From the NCBI RefSeq assembly GCF_900129385.1, contig NZ_FQVO01000020.1:1-48776 (forward strand): a DNA stretch of 48,776 bases, read 5' to 3'. This document shows positions 33,701-42,295 of the stretch, piece by piece. The translations under genes and the position numbers were made by a program. Source of the DNA: Chryseobacterium takakiae. GTDB taxonomy: Bacteria > Bacteroidota > Bacteroidia > Flavobacteriales > Weeksellaceae. Positions within the stretch are counted from its first letter, which is position 1, and each line of letters opens with the position of its first letter. The notes below the pieces were generated by a model. That model was not told where the DNA came from. It worked only from the letters and a program-made list of their open reading frames with translations, and ran no database searches.

Positions 33701-33814
33701 TCAGGCTATGATCCGGAAGCCAATACAAGAAGAAATCCTTTAACACCTGGTGTAGATTATGCTGCTTATCCGCGAAGCAGATTCATTTTATCAGGAGTTG
33801 ATATCACTTTTTAA
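30797..33814 (+). CDS. SusC/RagA-type TonB-dependent transporter
   Basis: This 1005-residue outer-membrane protein starts with the signal peptide WLYLTAFLLPVLAMAQ (residues 10-25). It has a TonB-box-like VVLVGYTKVSKKDV (near 41-54) and a plug with IQGRLAGVQVSLSEG, VIRGGNSI and LKDASSTSIYGARGANG. A 22-strand barrel follows, ending RSRFILSGVDITF, the typical aromatic C-terminus. The usual N-terminal carboxypeptidase-like domain is absent, so this is the short type. With SusD it binds and imports oligogalacturonides. It is the first gene of the plus-strand pectin operon, under control of operator 2. Confidence 0.95.
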   Translation: MDKKVQSVKWLYLTAFLLPVLAMAQEKETKKDKETNIDEVVLVGYTKVSKKDVTNAVSSVKAEAIKDMPSNNAAEAIQGRLAGVQVSLSEGSPGADVDIVIRGGNSITGSNAPLYIVDGVQMDNALTILSPKEIESIEVLKDASSTSIYGARGANGVVLITTKGGRKRAKTSINYNGFLGVRSIQNTINVLDPYQYVLYQYEIYNKGGVQTDIDAFNTRYGSFQDIGKNYGNIKKIDWQDEVFGREAFNFTHNIAVTGGSENSSFSLSLNNVQEDGIMIGSGFKRNMANFKYDYDLSKKLSMTLNARYSRQTIYGAGTSATGSQSTNRLRNAVRYQPFEGGPAQNIDEFDPLFANETNLVNPLILADNEVKENGRNDLLLNGVIEYKINKNFTFRSVIGYVQRDEFVNQFSGVVTSLARQNNDQPVVFLSKAQSRRITNTNTLNFRKTYGSHKVDFLLGQETVKTDAESLTMNIKWLPKSISPQEAFANIQSASPPSGLVQDNPRTELLPDRIVSFFGRANYIFKNKYIVTASMRADGSSVFGPGNRWGYFPAASVAWKINEENFLKESRVISELKLRAGYGLSGNNRIKAFLYDTFFTTSSDYGYAFGTNVTPGATTGNIMANKNVKWESATSKNAGLDFGLFKGRVYGSVDVYQTDTKDLLLLAKIPQTTGYEYQYQNSGSTTNKGIEVSVGSTIISNDNFTWKIDANISSNRNTIKSLGSSASASSNYYLFPSGWQNNLNDFLVQVGKPVGTYWGYVTAGRYEINDFDYNPTTQAYTLKAGIASSAAAANGARPVQPGDLKLEDLNGDGVIDNNDMTDLGSAQPKFYGGFNQTFRYKNWDMSVMFNFSVGNKVYNANKIEYSTQYLYRDNNMLAEVADRWRWFDDNGVKVNDPTALAALNANTTMWTPPAGAYFLHSYAIEDGSFLRLNNLTIGYSLGKDFTKQLGLSNFRLYFTMNNVFTITGYSGYDPEANTRRNPLTPGVDYAAYPRSRFILSGVDITF

Positions 33815-33824
33815 TCTTACTATT

Positions 33825-35660
33825 ATGAAAAAAAATACATTTTTAATAATCGTTTTTTCCATTGCAGGACTTTTATCCTTTAATTCCTGCGAAGAGTATC
33901 TGGACGTAGAAAGCTTATCCAATACTGCTGAAAAACAACAGTTTGATTCCGTTTCCGATACGTTCTCTGCATTGGTAGGAGTGTACAACAGTACCATGGG
34001 AGACAATACATACGGACAGAGAATGAACCTTATCCTTTCACAATCGGGAGATGATCTCAGGACTTCCGGAGATTATAATGCCAACGACAGAAGAGGTGTT
34101 AGCTGTTTCGGGGCAATTCCTACGAATACTGAACTTTTAAGACCTTTTCTGGATACCTATGCGGGTATTGAAAGAGCGAATCTTGTCATCAAAAACATTC
34201 CGCTTTCTCCGGTTTTCCAGACAGGTTCTGAAGCGGATAAAAAAATGATGAACAGATACCTGGGGGAAGCACTTACCTTAAGAGCTCATTTTTATCACGA
34301 TCTTATTAAAAACTGGGGTGATGTTCCTTTTCAGGATGTTCCTTCAGCAGATCTTCCCGACCTTTATCTGGCTAAAACAGACAGAGACATTATCTATGAT
34401 AAAATTCTGGATGATTTACTAAAAGCGGAAAGCCTGGTTCCGTGGAGATCCGAAGGCGGTACTACTCCACAAAGAATTTCTAAGGCTGCCGTAAAAGGAT
34501 TAAGAGCAAGAATTGCTTTGGCAAGAGGCGGATATTCATTAAGAAGAAACCCTCAGATGATGATGCAGGGATCCAATCCTCAAAAATATTACCAGATCGC
34601 TTATGACGAATGTAAAGACATCATCAATTCCGGGCAGCACCAGCTTAATCCGAGCTATGAAGGATTATTCAGATCATTGCATACCAACAGTCCGGATACC
34701 ACCAATGAAATCATTTATGCTATCGGCGCGTTCGGAGGAAATTCAAGAACAGACAGTAAAATAGGATATTATAATGGTTTAAGACATGATGATACCGACT
34801 GGAAATCTTCAGGTGGTATCAATGCGATCCCGGTTTATTTTTATGAGTTTACCAAATATGATGTAAGAAGAGATGTTAATATTGCTATTTTCAGGGTAAG
34901 TACTTCAAAACAGGAAGAACTTCAGACATCCATCAACTGGAACGACGGTAAATTCAGAAAATCTTGGACTTCCATTACAGGAACTTCACAAAACCTGGGA
35001 ATCGACTGGCCTCTGTTACGATATTCCGATATTCTTCTCATGTTCGCTGAGGCTGATAATGAACTGCATAACGGTCCGTCTCAGGAAGCAATCAATGCTG
35101 TGATGGCCGTAAGACAAAGAGCTTATGCGGGGAATTTAGGGCAGGTTGGAACTATTCCTACAGACAAGCCTGGTTTTTTCAATTTCATCGTAAAAGAAAG
35201 AATGCTGGAATTCGGTGGTGAAGGATTGAGAAAATACGACCTCATCCGTTGGAATCTCCTGGAAACAAAAATCAATGAAACCAGACAGAAGCTTACCCAA
35301 TTCATGAACGGAACGGGAGCTTACACCAATGTGCCGGAGTATATTTTCTATAAAAAGCCTGCCACAGGCGTTGCCAATTATGCTCCTTCAAAAACAGCAC
35401 AGCAAAATGTGTTGGATATTGATTTCTATCTCAACGGAATTGCAAAAGCCGACGTATTTTACAGTCCTAACCAAAGTGTTGCAACTCCATCAGGATATAC
35501 AAAAGTAAACTGGAGGCTGGCCATGACACAATCCTACATCAGCGGAGATCCCGTGAAAAGTTATGCTTACTATTTTCAGCCAAACAGGAAAGAACTCTTG
35601 CCTATTGCCGCAGATATAATTAACTCTAATTATAATCTTACCCAAGATTACGGATACTAG
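33825..35660 (+). CDS. SusD/RagB-type surface glycan-binding lipoprotein
   Basis: The product has 611 residues. I choose the ATG at 33825 (MKKNTFLIIVFSIAGLLSFN), which gives a lipoprotein signal peptide ending at Cys. The upstream frame overlaps susC. Typical blocks are YLGEALTLRAHFYHDLIKNW, the WPLLRYSDILLMFAEAD block and EGLRKYDLIRWNLL. SusD lies on the outer face of the SusC pore and captures glycans. The gene starts 10 bases after susC and ends with a terminator-like hairpin, so it may be expressed more strongly than the enzymes after it. Confidence 0.95.
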   Translation: MKKNTFLIIVFSIAGLLSFNSCEEYLDVESLSNTAEKQQFDSVSDTFSALVGVYNSTMGDNTYGQRMNLILSQSGDDLRTSGDYNANDRRGVSCFGAIPTNTELLRPFLDTYAGIERANLVIKNIPLSPVFQTGSEADKKMMNRYLGEALTLRAHFYHDLIKNWGDVPFQDVPSADLPDLYLAKTDRDIIYDKILDDLLKAESLVPWRSEGGTTPQRISKAAVKGLRARIALARGGYSLRRNPQMMMQGSNPQKYYQIAYDECKDIINSGQHQLNPSYEGLFRSLHTNSPDTTNEIIYAIGAFGGNSRTDSKIGYYNGLRHDDTDWKSSGGINAIPVYFYEFTKYDVRRDVNIAIFRVSTSKQEELQTSINWNDGKFRKSWTSITGTSQNLGIDWPLLRYSDILLMFAEADNELHNGPSQEAINAVMAVRQRAYAGNLGQVGTIPTDKPGFFNFIVKERMLEFGGEGLRKYDLIRWNLLETKINETRQKLTQFMNGTGAYTNVPEYIFYKKPATGVANYAPSKTAQQNVLDIDFYLNGIAKADVFYSPNQSVATPSGYTKVNWRLAMTQSYISGDPVKSYAYYFQPNRKELLPIAADIINSNYNLTQDYGY

Positions 35661-35683
35661 AAAAAGTTTCACATTCATATCAG

Positions 35684-35719
35684 AATACAGGCTTCTGCCA
35701 AATCGGAAGTCTGTATTTT
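35684..35719 (+). terminator. Hairpin/T-tract after susD
   Basis: AATACAGGCTTC pairs with GAAGTCTGTATT (12 bp, one G-T pair) around a 10-base loop, with TTTTA next. It lies 23 bases past the susD stop. It likely acts as a partial terminator or 3'-stabilising stem between the transport genes and the enzyme genes. Confidence 0.7.
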
Positions 35720-35735
35720 ATCCAAAAATGATGTA

Positions 35736-36755
35736 ATGAAAAGCTCCTTATATTTTAAAGATCTGAAAGTATTGTTGATCATTTTCACAGCATTCAATTT
35801 TCTTTCTTTTAAAACTGCCGACAGAGTGATCGTGGTTTCAAAAGACGGGAAAGGTAATTTTAATACCATTCAAAAAGCTGTGGATGCCATTGAAAACAAT
35901 TCCTCCCAAAGAACAAAAATCATCATTAAAAAAGGTGTTTATAAAGAAAAAATCACCATTCCTGAAACAAAAGGACCCATTATTTTAGAAGGTGAAAATC
36001 CTGAAAATACCATTATCACCTTTGATGATTTTGCTGCTAAAAAAAATCAGGATGGAAAAGAGATCGGAACAACAGGTTCAGCAACGGTATTTATTTATGC
36101 TAATGATTTCACAGCCAAGAACATTTCCTTTGAAAACAGTGCCGGAAAAGTGGGACAAGCAGTAGCCGTGTTGACGGCAGGTGACAGAATTGCTTTTGAA
36201 AACTGCCGGTTCCTCGGAAACCAGGACACTTTATATTTAAAAGGAGAACAGGATCTTGAAGACAAAACAAAACCTTCCAGAAATTATTTCAAAAATTGTT
36301 ACGTTGAAGGAACAACCGATTATATTTTCGGAGCAGGAACCGCGGTTTTTGAGAACTGTACTATTTACTCTAAAGAAACAGCAAGCTATATAACCGCAGC
36401 ATCAACGCCAAAGGAAAACAATTTCGGATTCGTTTTCATTAACTGTAATATTGAAGGCAATGCAAAAGAGCATTCCGTATACTTGGGAAGACCATGGAGG
36501 CCTTTCGCCAAAACGGTTTATATCAACTGTACACTCAATCCAACCATAAAACCGGAAGGATGGCACAACTGGAATAAACCGGATGCCGAAAAAACAGCTT
36601 TTTACGCAGAATTTAATTCAAAGGGATCAGGAGCTGATAATACTTCAAGAGTCAGTTGGTCACACCAGCTCACACAGATCAAAGCAAAAGAATATACCTC
36701 TGGCAATATCCTAAAAGGAAAAGACAACTGGAATTTCAAAAAAAATTTAAAATAA
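35736..36755 (+). CDS. Pectin methylesterase (CE8), copy 1
   Basis: This 339-residue exported protein has an N-terminal hydrophobic segment (LKVLLIIFTAFNFLSFKTA) and the right-handed beta-helix of CE8. Motifs are GKGNFNTIQKAVDAI, GQAVAVLTAGDR, CRFLGNQDTLYLKG (first catalytic Asp), TTDYIFGAGTAVFENC (second Asp) and VYLGRPWRPFAKT (Arg). It removes methyl groups from homogalacturonan, freeing sites for pectate lyases and polygalacturonases. A second CE8 gene lies at 45185. Together they imply highly methylated pectin as a substrate. Confidence 0.93.
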   Translation: MKSSLYFKDLKVLLIIFTAFNFLSFKTADRVIVVSKDGKGNFNTIQKAVDAIENNSSQRTKIIIKKGVYKEKITIPETKGPIILEGENPENTIITFDDFAAKKNQDGKEIGTTGSATVFIYANDFTAKNISFENSAGKVGQAVAVLTAGDRIAFENCRFLGNQDTLYLKGEQDLEDKTKPSRNYFKNCYVEGTTDYIFGAGTAVFENCTIYSKETASYITAASTPKENNFGFVFINCNIEGNAKEHSVYLGRPWRPFAKTVYINCTLNPTIKPEGWHNWNKPDAEKTAFYAEFNSKGSGADNTSRVSWSHQLTQIKAKEYTSGNILKGKDNWNFKKNLK

Positions 36756-36786
36756 TTCGGCCACTCATCAGCAAATATGCTCAGTT

Positions 36787-38199
36787 ATGAAAAAAAACTT
36801 CTGCATACTTTTACGAACAGCTATTTTTTGTGGCATTTCAAATGTTGCAGAAGCCCAGAATATCGTCAGCTTTCCGGGTGCTGAAGGTTTTGGAAGATAC
36901 ACCACCGGAGGACGCGGCGGTAAGGTTTATTTCGTAACAAAATTAGCGGATGACGGCTCCGAAGGAACTTTAAGATATGCCCTGGATCAGAAAGGGCCAA
37001 GATATATTGTTTTCAAAACAGGAGGAACAATCTATTTGGAATCTCCGTTAAAAATACATGAAGGAAATGTAACCATTGCCGGACAAACCGCCCCGGGAGA
37101 CGGTATTACAGTGGCCAATTATGAAACTTTTGTAGCAGCAGATAATGTGATGATCCGCTATATGCGCTTCAGAATGGGTGATCTTAAAAACTATGAAGGA
37201 GACGCGCTGGGCGCAAGATTTATAAAAAATTTAATTGTTGATCACTGCTCTATGAGCTGGTCTACAGATGAGACGGTTTCCATTTATGCCAATGAAAATA
37301 CAACGCTTCAATGGTGCATTATTGCAGAAAGCCTGAGAAATTCAGTTCATCAGAAAGGGGCTCACGGATATGGCGGTATTGCAGGCGGGAGGTTTGCCTC
37401 TTTTCATCATAATACTTATTCCCATCACGACAGCAGAAATCCAAGATTAGGCGAATATGCCGGAAGCAAATTTGCCCTGACCGACCTTACGGATTTCAGA
37501 AACAATGTCATTTACAATTGGGGACACAATAGCATATATGGCGGTGAAGCGATGAATGTAAATATCGTCAATAATTATTATAAGCCAGGTCCGGCCACGA
37601 TGACGCGAAAAAGAATTGCCGCTATCGACAAAAATGAAAAGCCGGATGCCGAAGTGTATAATATCTGGGGAAAATACTACATCAGCGGAAATGTAATGGA
37701 AGGATGTCCGGAAGTCACCGGAGACAACTGGGCGGAAGGCGTATTCAGCCAGATGAAACGTTATAACTTAACAGATGAAGACAAAAGTACAATCAGAATA
37801 AACCGTCCGCATCATATCTACAACAATATAAAAACCCATTCAGCTGAAGAAGCCTACGAGTTAGTTCTGAAAAGTGCCGGGACAAGTCTTAGAAGGGATA
37901 TCGTCGATCAGCAGATTTTAAAAGATATTAAAAACGGAAGTTTTACGCACAATGGATCAAAAGGAAGTAAAAACGGAATCATCGATTCCCAGGAAGATGC
38001 AGGCGGATTTCCGCAACTGAAAGCAGGACAGCCTCTCCCCGATTCAGATAACGACGGAATGCCCGATGAATGGGAAATAAAAAACAATTTAGATCCCAAA
38101 ATATACAATGCCAACGGAAGGGATTTAGATGAAAACTATGATAATATTGAACTGTATTTAAATGACATCGTACAAAGCATAACTGAATCACAAAACTAA
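36787..38199 (+). CDS. Pectate lyase, PL1-like (PL1_2 type)
   Basis: This 470-residue protein has a signal peptide (FCGISNVAEAQ) and a beta-helix that begins FPGAEGFGRYTTGGRGGKVY, the hallmark of PL1_2/pectate-lyase-like proteins. Active-site-type blocks are FIKNLIVDHCSMSWSTDETV, HHDSRNPRLGEY and NNVIYNWGHNSIYGGEA. The C-terminal tail SDNDGMPDEWEIKNNLDP is a Ca-binding-type repeat. It cleaves de-esterified pectin by beta-elimination, yielding unsaturated oligouronides for the GH105 enzyme and KduI/KduD. Confidence 0.9.
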   Translation: MKKNFCILLRTAIFCGISNVAEAQNIVSFPGAEGFGRYTTGGRGGKVYFVTKLADDGSEGTLRYALDQKGPRYIVFKTGGTIYLESPLKIHEGNVTIAGQTAPGDGITVANYETFVAADNVMIRYMRFRMGDLKNYEGDALGARFIKNLIVDHCSMSWSTDETVSIYANENTTLQWCIIAESLRNSVHQKGAHGYGGIAGGRFASFHHNTYSHHDSRNPRLGEYAGSKFALTDLTDFRNNVIYNWGHNSIYGGEAMNVNIVNNYYKPGPATMTRKRIAAIDKNEKPDAEVYNIWGKYYISGNVMEGCPEVTGDNWAEGVFSQMKRYNLTDEDKSTIRINRPHHIYNNIKTHSAEEAYELVLKSAGTSLRRDIVDQQILKDIKNGSFTHNGSKGSKNGIIDSQEDAGGFPQLKAGQPLPDSDNDGMPDEWEIKNNLDPKIYNANGRDLDENYDNIELYLNDIVQSITESQN

Positions 38200-38312
38200 T
38201 ATCCATGAAAACCTAAAACGGTTATCAGATTAAAAGTATGATGAAATTGAATTTGTTAAAATGATAATAAAAAATGCTGGGCAAAAACAATCAACCTTAA
38301 AATGTGGAAAAA

Positions 38313-39566
38313 ATGAATTCTATTCAAAATCATATTAAAATTTACGCGATTACCGCTTTATGTTCAGGGATTTTTTTCTCGTGTGCTCAAAAAGTTTTAC
38401 CTCATTCAGGTGTAGAAAAAACAGTATCCGCAAAAGAGAAAATTCCGGTTAATCTCCCATGGTCGCAACGAATGCTTCTTTCCGAAATGAAAAGATTTCC
38501 TGAAGCCTGGATGCTGGATTACAACAAAACTCCGAAATGGAGCTATCCTACTGCGATTGTCCTGGAAGGTGCCGAAAGACTATTTGAACAGACCGGTAAT
38601 CAAGAATATTACCAGTACATTTCTACGTTTGGCGAAACCATGATAAAAGAAGACGGAAGCATTGTTTCTTACGATCTTGCAAAATATAATATTGATATGC
38701 TGAACTGCGGCAACGTTCTTCTTTATTTGTATCAGAAAGAGAAAAAAGATAAATATCTGAAAGCACTGCAAACACTCCGTTCACAGATCGACGGACAGCC
38801 AAGAACTTCAGAAGGTGGCTTCTGGCACAAAAAAATTTACCCTAATCAGATGTGGCTGGATGGATTGTACATGGGTGAGCCATTCTATGCCCATTATACC
38901 AGTGTCTTCAGTAACGGTGCAGAAGCAGAAAAAGCGTACAATGACATCATCAATCAGTTTGATCTTATCCAGAAACATCTGCTCGACAAAAAAACAGGAC
39001 TACTCTATCATGCCTGGGACGAAAGCAAAGAACAACAGTGGGCCGACAAAAAAACCGGACTTTCCCCGAACTTCTGGTCAAGAGCCATGGGCTGGTACGG
39101 AATGGCAATGGTAGATGTGTTGGATTACCTACCGCAAAATCACCCAGGAAGAGCAAGATTGCTTTCTTATCTGAAATCATATTGTGATGCGGTGGTTAAA
39201 GTTCAGGATCATGACACAGGACTTTGGTACCAGGTATTGGATAAAGGCGGCGAAAAAGGAAATTATCTGGAAGCTACCGGCTCATCGATGTTTGTGTATA
39301 CCATAATGAAATCTGTTAACAAAAATTATCTTCCTAAATCTTACGAAGCTTATGCTAAAAAAGGGTACAACGGAATTATTAAGCACTTAATCACGGTTGA
39401 TGAAAACGGAATGGTAAACCTAAATCGATGCTGCGCTGTCGCGGGTCTCGGAGGAAATCCGTACAGAAGCGGCTCTTACGAGTACTACATCAACGAAGAA
39501 ATTCGTTCCAACGATCCGAAAGGAACCGGGCCTTTCATTCTGGCAAGCCTGGAATTTGAAAAATAA
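38313..39566 (+). CDS. GH105 unsaturated uronyl hydrolase
   Basis: A lipoprotein of 417 residues. I use the ATG at 38313 (MNSIQNHIKIYAITALCSGI, lipobox GIFFSC) over the GTG at 38304. It is an alpha/alpha-barrel with WLDGLYMGEPFYAHYT, a catalytic-type DGLY/Asp near residue 185, then WDESKEQQWADKKTG and FWSRAMGWYGMAMVDVL. GH105 enzymes hydrate the double bond of terminal unsaturated galacturonyl residues and release free uronate from rhamnogalacturonan or homogalacturonan fragments. Its place between PL1 and GH43 fits that role. Confidence 0.9.
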   Translation: MNSIQNHIKIYAITALCSGIFFSCAQKVLPHSGVEKTVSAKEKIPVNLPWSQRMLLSEMKRFPEAWMLDYNKTPKWSYPTAIVLEGAERLFEQTGNQEYYQYISTFGETMIKEDGSIVSYDLAKYNIDMLNCGNVLLYLYQKEKKDKYLKALQTLRSQIDGQPRTSEGGFWHKKIYPNQMWLDGLYMGEPFYAHYTSVFSNGAEAEKAYNDIINQFDLIQKHLLDKKTGLLYHAWDESKEQQWADKKTGLSPNFWSRAMGWYGMAMVDVLDYLPQNHPGRARLLSYLKSYCDAVVKVQDHDTGLWYQVLDKGGEKGNYLEATGSSMFVYTIMKSVNKNYLPKSYEAYAKKGYNGIIKHLITVDENGMVNLNRCCAVAGLGGNPYRSGSYEYYINEEIRSNDPKGTGPFILASLEFEK

Positions 39567-39610
39567 TTTGTAAACAATTTTTCGGGCATTACCTTGAAAA
39601 TCAAATACAG

Positions 39611-41269
39611 ATGAAAAATCTGAATATGAAAACAAAAAAACTTTTAAATATACTTTCAGTCACCCTTTTTTCTGTTGCAACAAGTTATCTGTGTGCACAG
39701 GAGAAAAACTATGTTTCTGAAGTCTGGACGGCTGATTTCGGAAAAAACTATAAAAACCCGATTCTTTACGCAGATTATTCAGATCCGGATGTGATTCGTG
39801 TCGGGAATGATTATTACATGACCGCATCAAGCTTCAATGAAGCTCCGGGATTGCCCATTCTTCATTCTAAAGATATGGTAAATTGGAGTCTGGTAAATTA
39901 TGCTGTTGAAGATATTCTTCCTTCCGATTACTTTTCCGTTCCGAAAAGAGGCGACGGAATCTGGGCGCCGAGCATCCGTTTTCATAAAGGTGAATTTTAT
40001 ATTTACTGGGGCGATCCGGATTTCGGAATTTATATGGTAAAAACCAAAGATCCGCTGAAAAAATGGGAAAAACCTGTTTTGGTGATGGAAGGAAAAGGAC
40101 TTATTGATGCCTGTCCGTTCTGGGATGAAGACGGCAACACCTACCTGGTTCATGGATGGGCAGGAAGCCGCGCCGGAGTAAAAAGCATATTAACCCTTAA
40201 CAAAATGAATCCGGAAGGAACAAAAGTACTGGATAAAGGCATTCATATCTTCGACGGCCACGAAAACCATCCAACCGTAGAAGGCCCGAAAATGTACAAA
40301 AGAAACGGTTATTACTACGTTTTTGCTCCGGCTGGTGGAGTGGCTACCGGATGGCAATTGGTACTAAGATCGAAAAATATTTACGGCCCTTACGAAGAAA
40401 AAATCGTTCTTGAACAGGGTTCTACCAAAATCAACGGGCCTCATCAGGGAGCCTGGGTAGATACGCCTTTCGGAGAAGACTGGTTTTATCATTTTCAGGA
40501 TATTGACACCTATGGAAGAATCGTTCATCTCCAGCCGATGAAATGGGAAAAAGACTGGCCTGTAATGGGAACAGATACCAATAAAAACGGAATCGGAGAA
40601 CCTGTTTTAACCTATAAAAAACCCAATGTAGGACAATCCTACCCTATTGTTACCCCACCCGAAACCGATGAATTTGATGGAGAAAAGCTGGGTATCCAAT
40701 GGCAATGGAGTGCCAATGAAAATATGGTGTGGTCATCTAAGCTGCCGGGACAGAAATTCTTAAGATTATTTTCCATAAAAGTTCCCGAAGGTGAAAAAAA
40801 TCTCTGGAATGTACCTAATTTATTAACTCAAAAATTCCCAGCTCCCAATTTTACGGCATCAACAAAAGTGAAATTAGTTCCGGAAGAAGCTAAAGAAGGA
40901 AAAACCGCAGGGCTATTGATAATGGGAACCGATCATGCTTCCCTAGTCATTACAAACAAACCGGACGGATTTTACATCCAACTTAGAAAAGCAGAAAAAG
41001 CAGAAAAAGGCGGCGAGGAAAAAATTATAGCTGAAACAAAATTAAAGGGAAACGAAGCTTATTTAAAAGTACATGTGAGCGAACCGAATGGTTTATGCCA
41101 GTTCAGCTATAGTGAAAACGGAAAAAGCTTTATGAAAATAGGAGATGTTTTCCAGGCAAAACCCGGGAAATGGATCGGTGCTAAAGTCGGACTATATAGC
41201 GTAAGTACATCAAAAGCACCACGTGGCGGTTATGCCGATTTCGACTGGTTCAGGATTACTAAAAATTAA
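39611..41269 (+). CDS. GH43-family glycosidase with C-terminal beta-sandwich
   Basis: This 552-residue exported enzyme has the five-bladed propeller of GH43. The general base Asp is in LYADYSDPDVIRVGNDYYMT, the pKa-modulating Asp in GLIDACPFWDEDGNTYLVHG, and the acid Glu in HPTVEGPKMYKRNGYYYVF. From about residue 345 a beta-sandwich domain follows (DEFDGEKLGIQWQWSANE) of the type often found after GH43. It probably removes arabinose, xylose or galactose side chains from pectic polymers. The exact subfamily and linkage cannot be decided by sequence reading. Confidence 0.88.
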   Translation: MKNLNMKTKKLLNILSVTLFSVATSYLCAQEKNYVSEVWTADFGKNYKNPILYADYSDPDVIRVGNDYYMTASSFNEAPGLPILHSKDMVNWSLVNYAVEDILPSDYFSVPKRGDGIWAPSIRFHKGEFYIYWGDPDFGIYMVKTKDPLKKWEKPVLVMEGKGLIDACPFWDEDGNTYLVHGWAGSRAGVKSILTLNKMNPEGTKVLDKGIHIFDGHENHPTVEGPKMYKRNGYYYVFAPAGGVATGWQLVLRSKNIYGPYEEKIVLEQGSTKINGPHQGAWVDTPFGEDWFYHFQDIDTYGRIVHLQPMKWEKDWPVMGTDTNKNGIGEPVLTYKKPNVGQSYPIVTPPETDEFDGEKLGIQWQWSANENMVWSSKLPGQKFLRLFSIKVPEGEKNLWNVPNLLTQKFPAPNFTASTKVKLVPEEAKEGKTAGLLIMGTDHASLVITNKPDGFYIQLRKAEKAEKGGEEKIIAETKLKGNEAYLKVHVSEPNGLCQFSYSENGKSFMKIGDVFQAKPGKWIGAKVGLYSVSTSKAPRGGYADFDWFRITKN

Positions 41270-41448
41270 AATGATTAATCACAAAATATTAGAAGTTAAA
41301 TGGTTAAAACGTAAAGATTTATCTTCGATAAATTGATTAACATGAAAAATTGCCAAAAATCTTTGATTTTCTTGCGTCTTAAAAAATTATAAGACATTAA
41401 AAACTTTTGCGCCTCTGTTTACAATAAAAAGGATTTGAAATACATCAA

Positions 41449-42294
41449 ATGAACAACAATTTTTTTTATATAGTTTCATTTTTATCGGTCGTTTTGCTGT
41501 TGTCAGGATGTGGTTCACAAGACAACATTCAGAAGACAATGGCAAAACGCGATAAAAAAGTTACGCGTATTTACCTCATCGGAGATTCCACCATGGCAGA
41601 TTATACGGGAGATTACGAACCGGGAAAAGACTATATGAAAAACCGTTACCCGATCACAGGTTGGGGACAGGTTTTTCAGCCGTTTTTTGCAAAAGACAGC
41701 CTGGTATTTTTAAAATTTGCCATTAAAACAGATTCCGTAGCCATAATCGACAGAGCGCATGGCGGAAGAAGCACAAGAACTTTTTTCCAGGAAGGAAGAT
41801 GGAGATCCGTTTATGAAAACCTGAAACCCGGAGATTATGTACTTATGCAGTTTGGCCATAACGACAGTTCGGAAAAACATCCTGAACGATATGTTGACAT
41901 TCAGGGATATAAAGAATTTCTAAGATTATTTGTTACCCAGACCAAACAAAATGGAGCAAGTCCTATTATTCTGACACCGGTTGCCAGAAATTATCCATGG
42001 AAAGACGGAAAACTGCAGAATGTTCATGGGGAATATGCAAAAGCTCCGATTGATGTAGCATTGGAAATGAATATTCCGTACATCGATTTAAATACATTAT
42101 CCATGGAATACTTTGCAAACAAAGGACAGGATTTCACAACGAATCATTACTTTATGAATATCCCTGAAAATACCTATGAAGCTTATCCGAAAGGACAGAA
42201 AGACAACACCCATTTTCAGCCCGAAGGCGCAAAAGCGGTTGCTTCAATGGTTTACCAGGAATTTAAAAAAATAATTACAACTCAAAAAAAATAA
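41449..42294 (+). CDS. Rhamnogalacturonan acetylesterase-like SGNH hydrolase, copy 1
   Basis: A 281-residue lipoprotein (lipobox-type LLLSGC). The SGNH blocks are IYLIGDSTMADYTG (nucleophile Ser), AHGGRSTRTF (Gly), VLMQFGHNDSSE (Asn) and DNTHFQPEGA (Asp/His pair). It is of the CE12/RGAE type and removes acetyl groups from rhamnogalacturonan or homogalacturonan. Stop and the next start are one base apart (42294/42296), so it is tightly coupled to the GH28 gene. A shorter homologue is at 46214. Confidence 0.9.
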   Translation: MNNNFFYIVSFLSVVLLLSGCGSQDNIQKTMAKRDKKVTRIYLIGDSTMADYTGDYEPGKDYMKNRYPITGWGQVFQPFFAKDSLVFLKFAIKTDSVAIIDRAHGGRSTRTFFQEGRWRSVYENLKPGDYVLMQFGHNDSSEKHPERYVDIQGYKEFLRLFVTQTKQNGASPIILTPVARNYPWKDGKLQNVHGEYAKAPIDVALEMNIPYIDLNTLSMEYFANKGQDFTTNHYFMNIPENTYEAYPKGQKDNTHFQPEGAKAVASMVYQEFKKIITTQKK

Positions 42295-42295
42295 A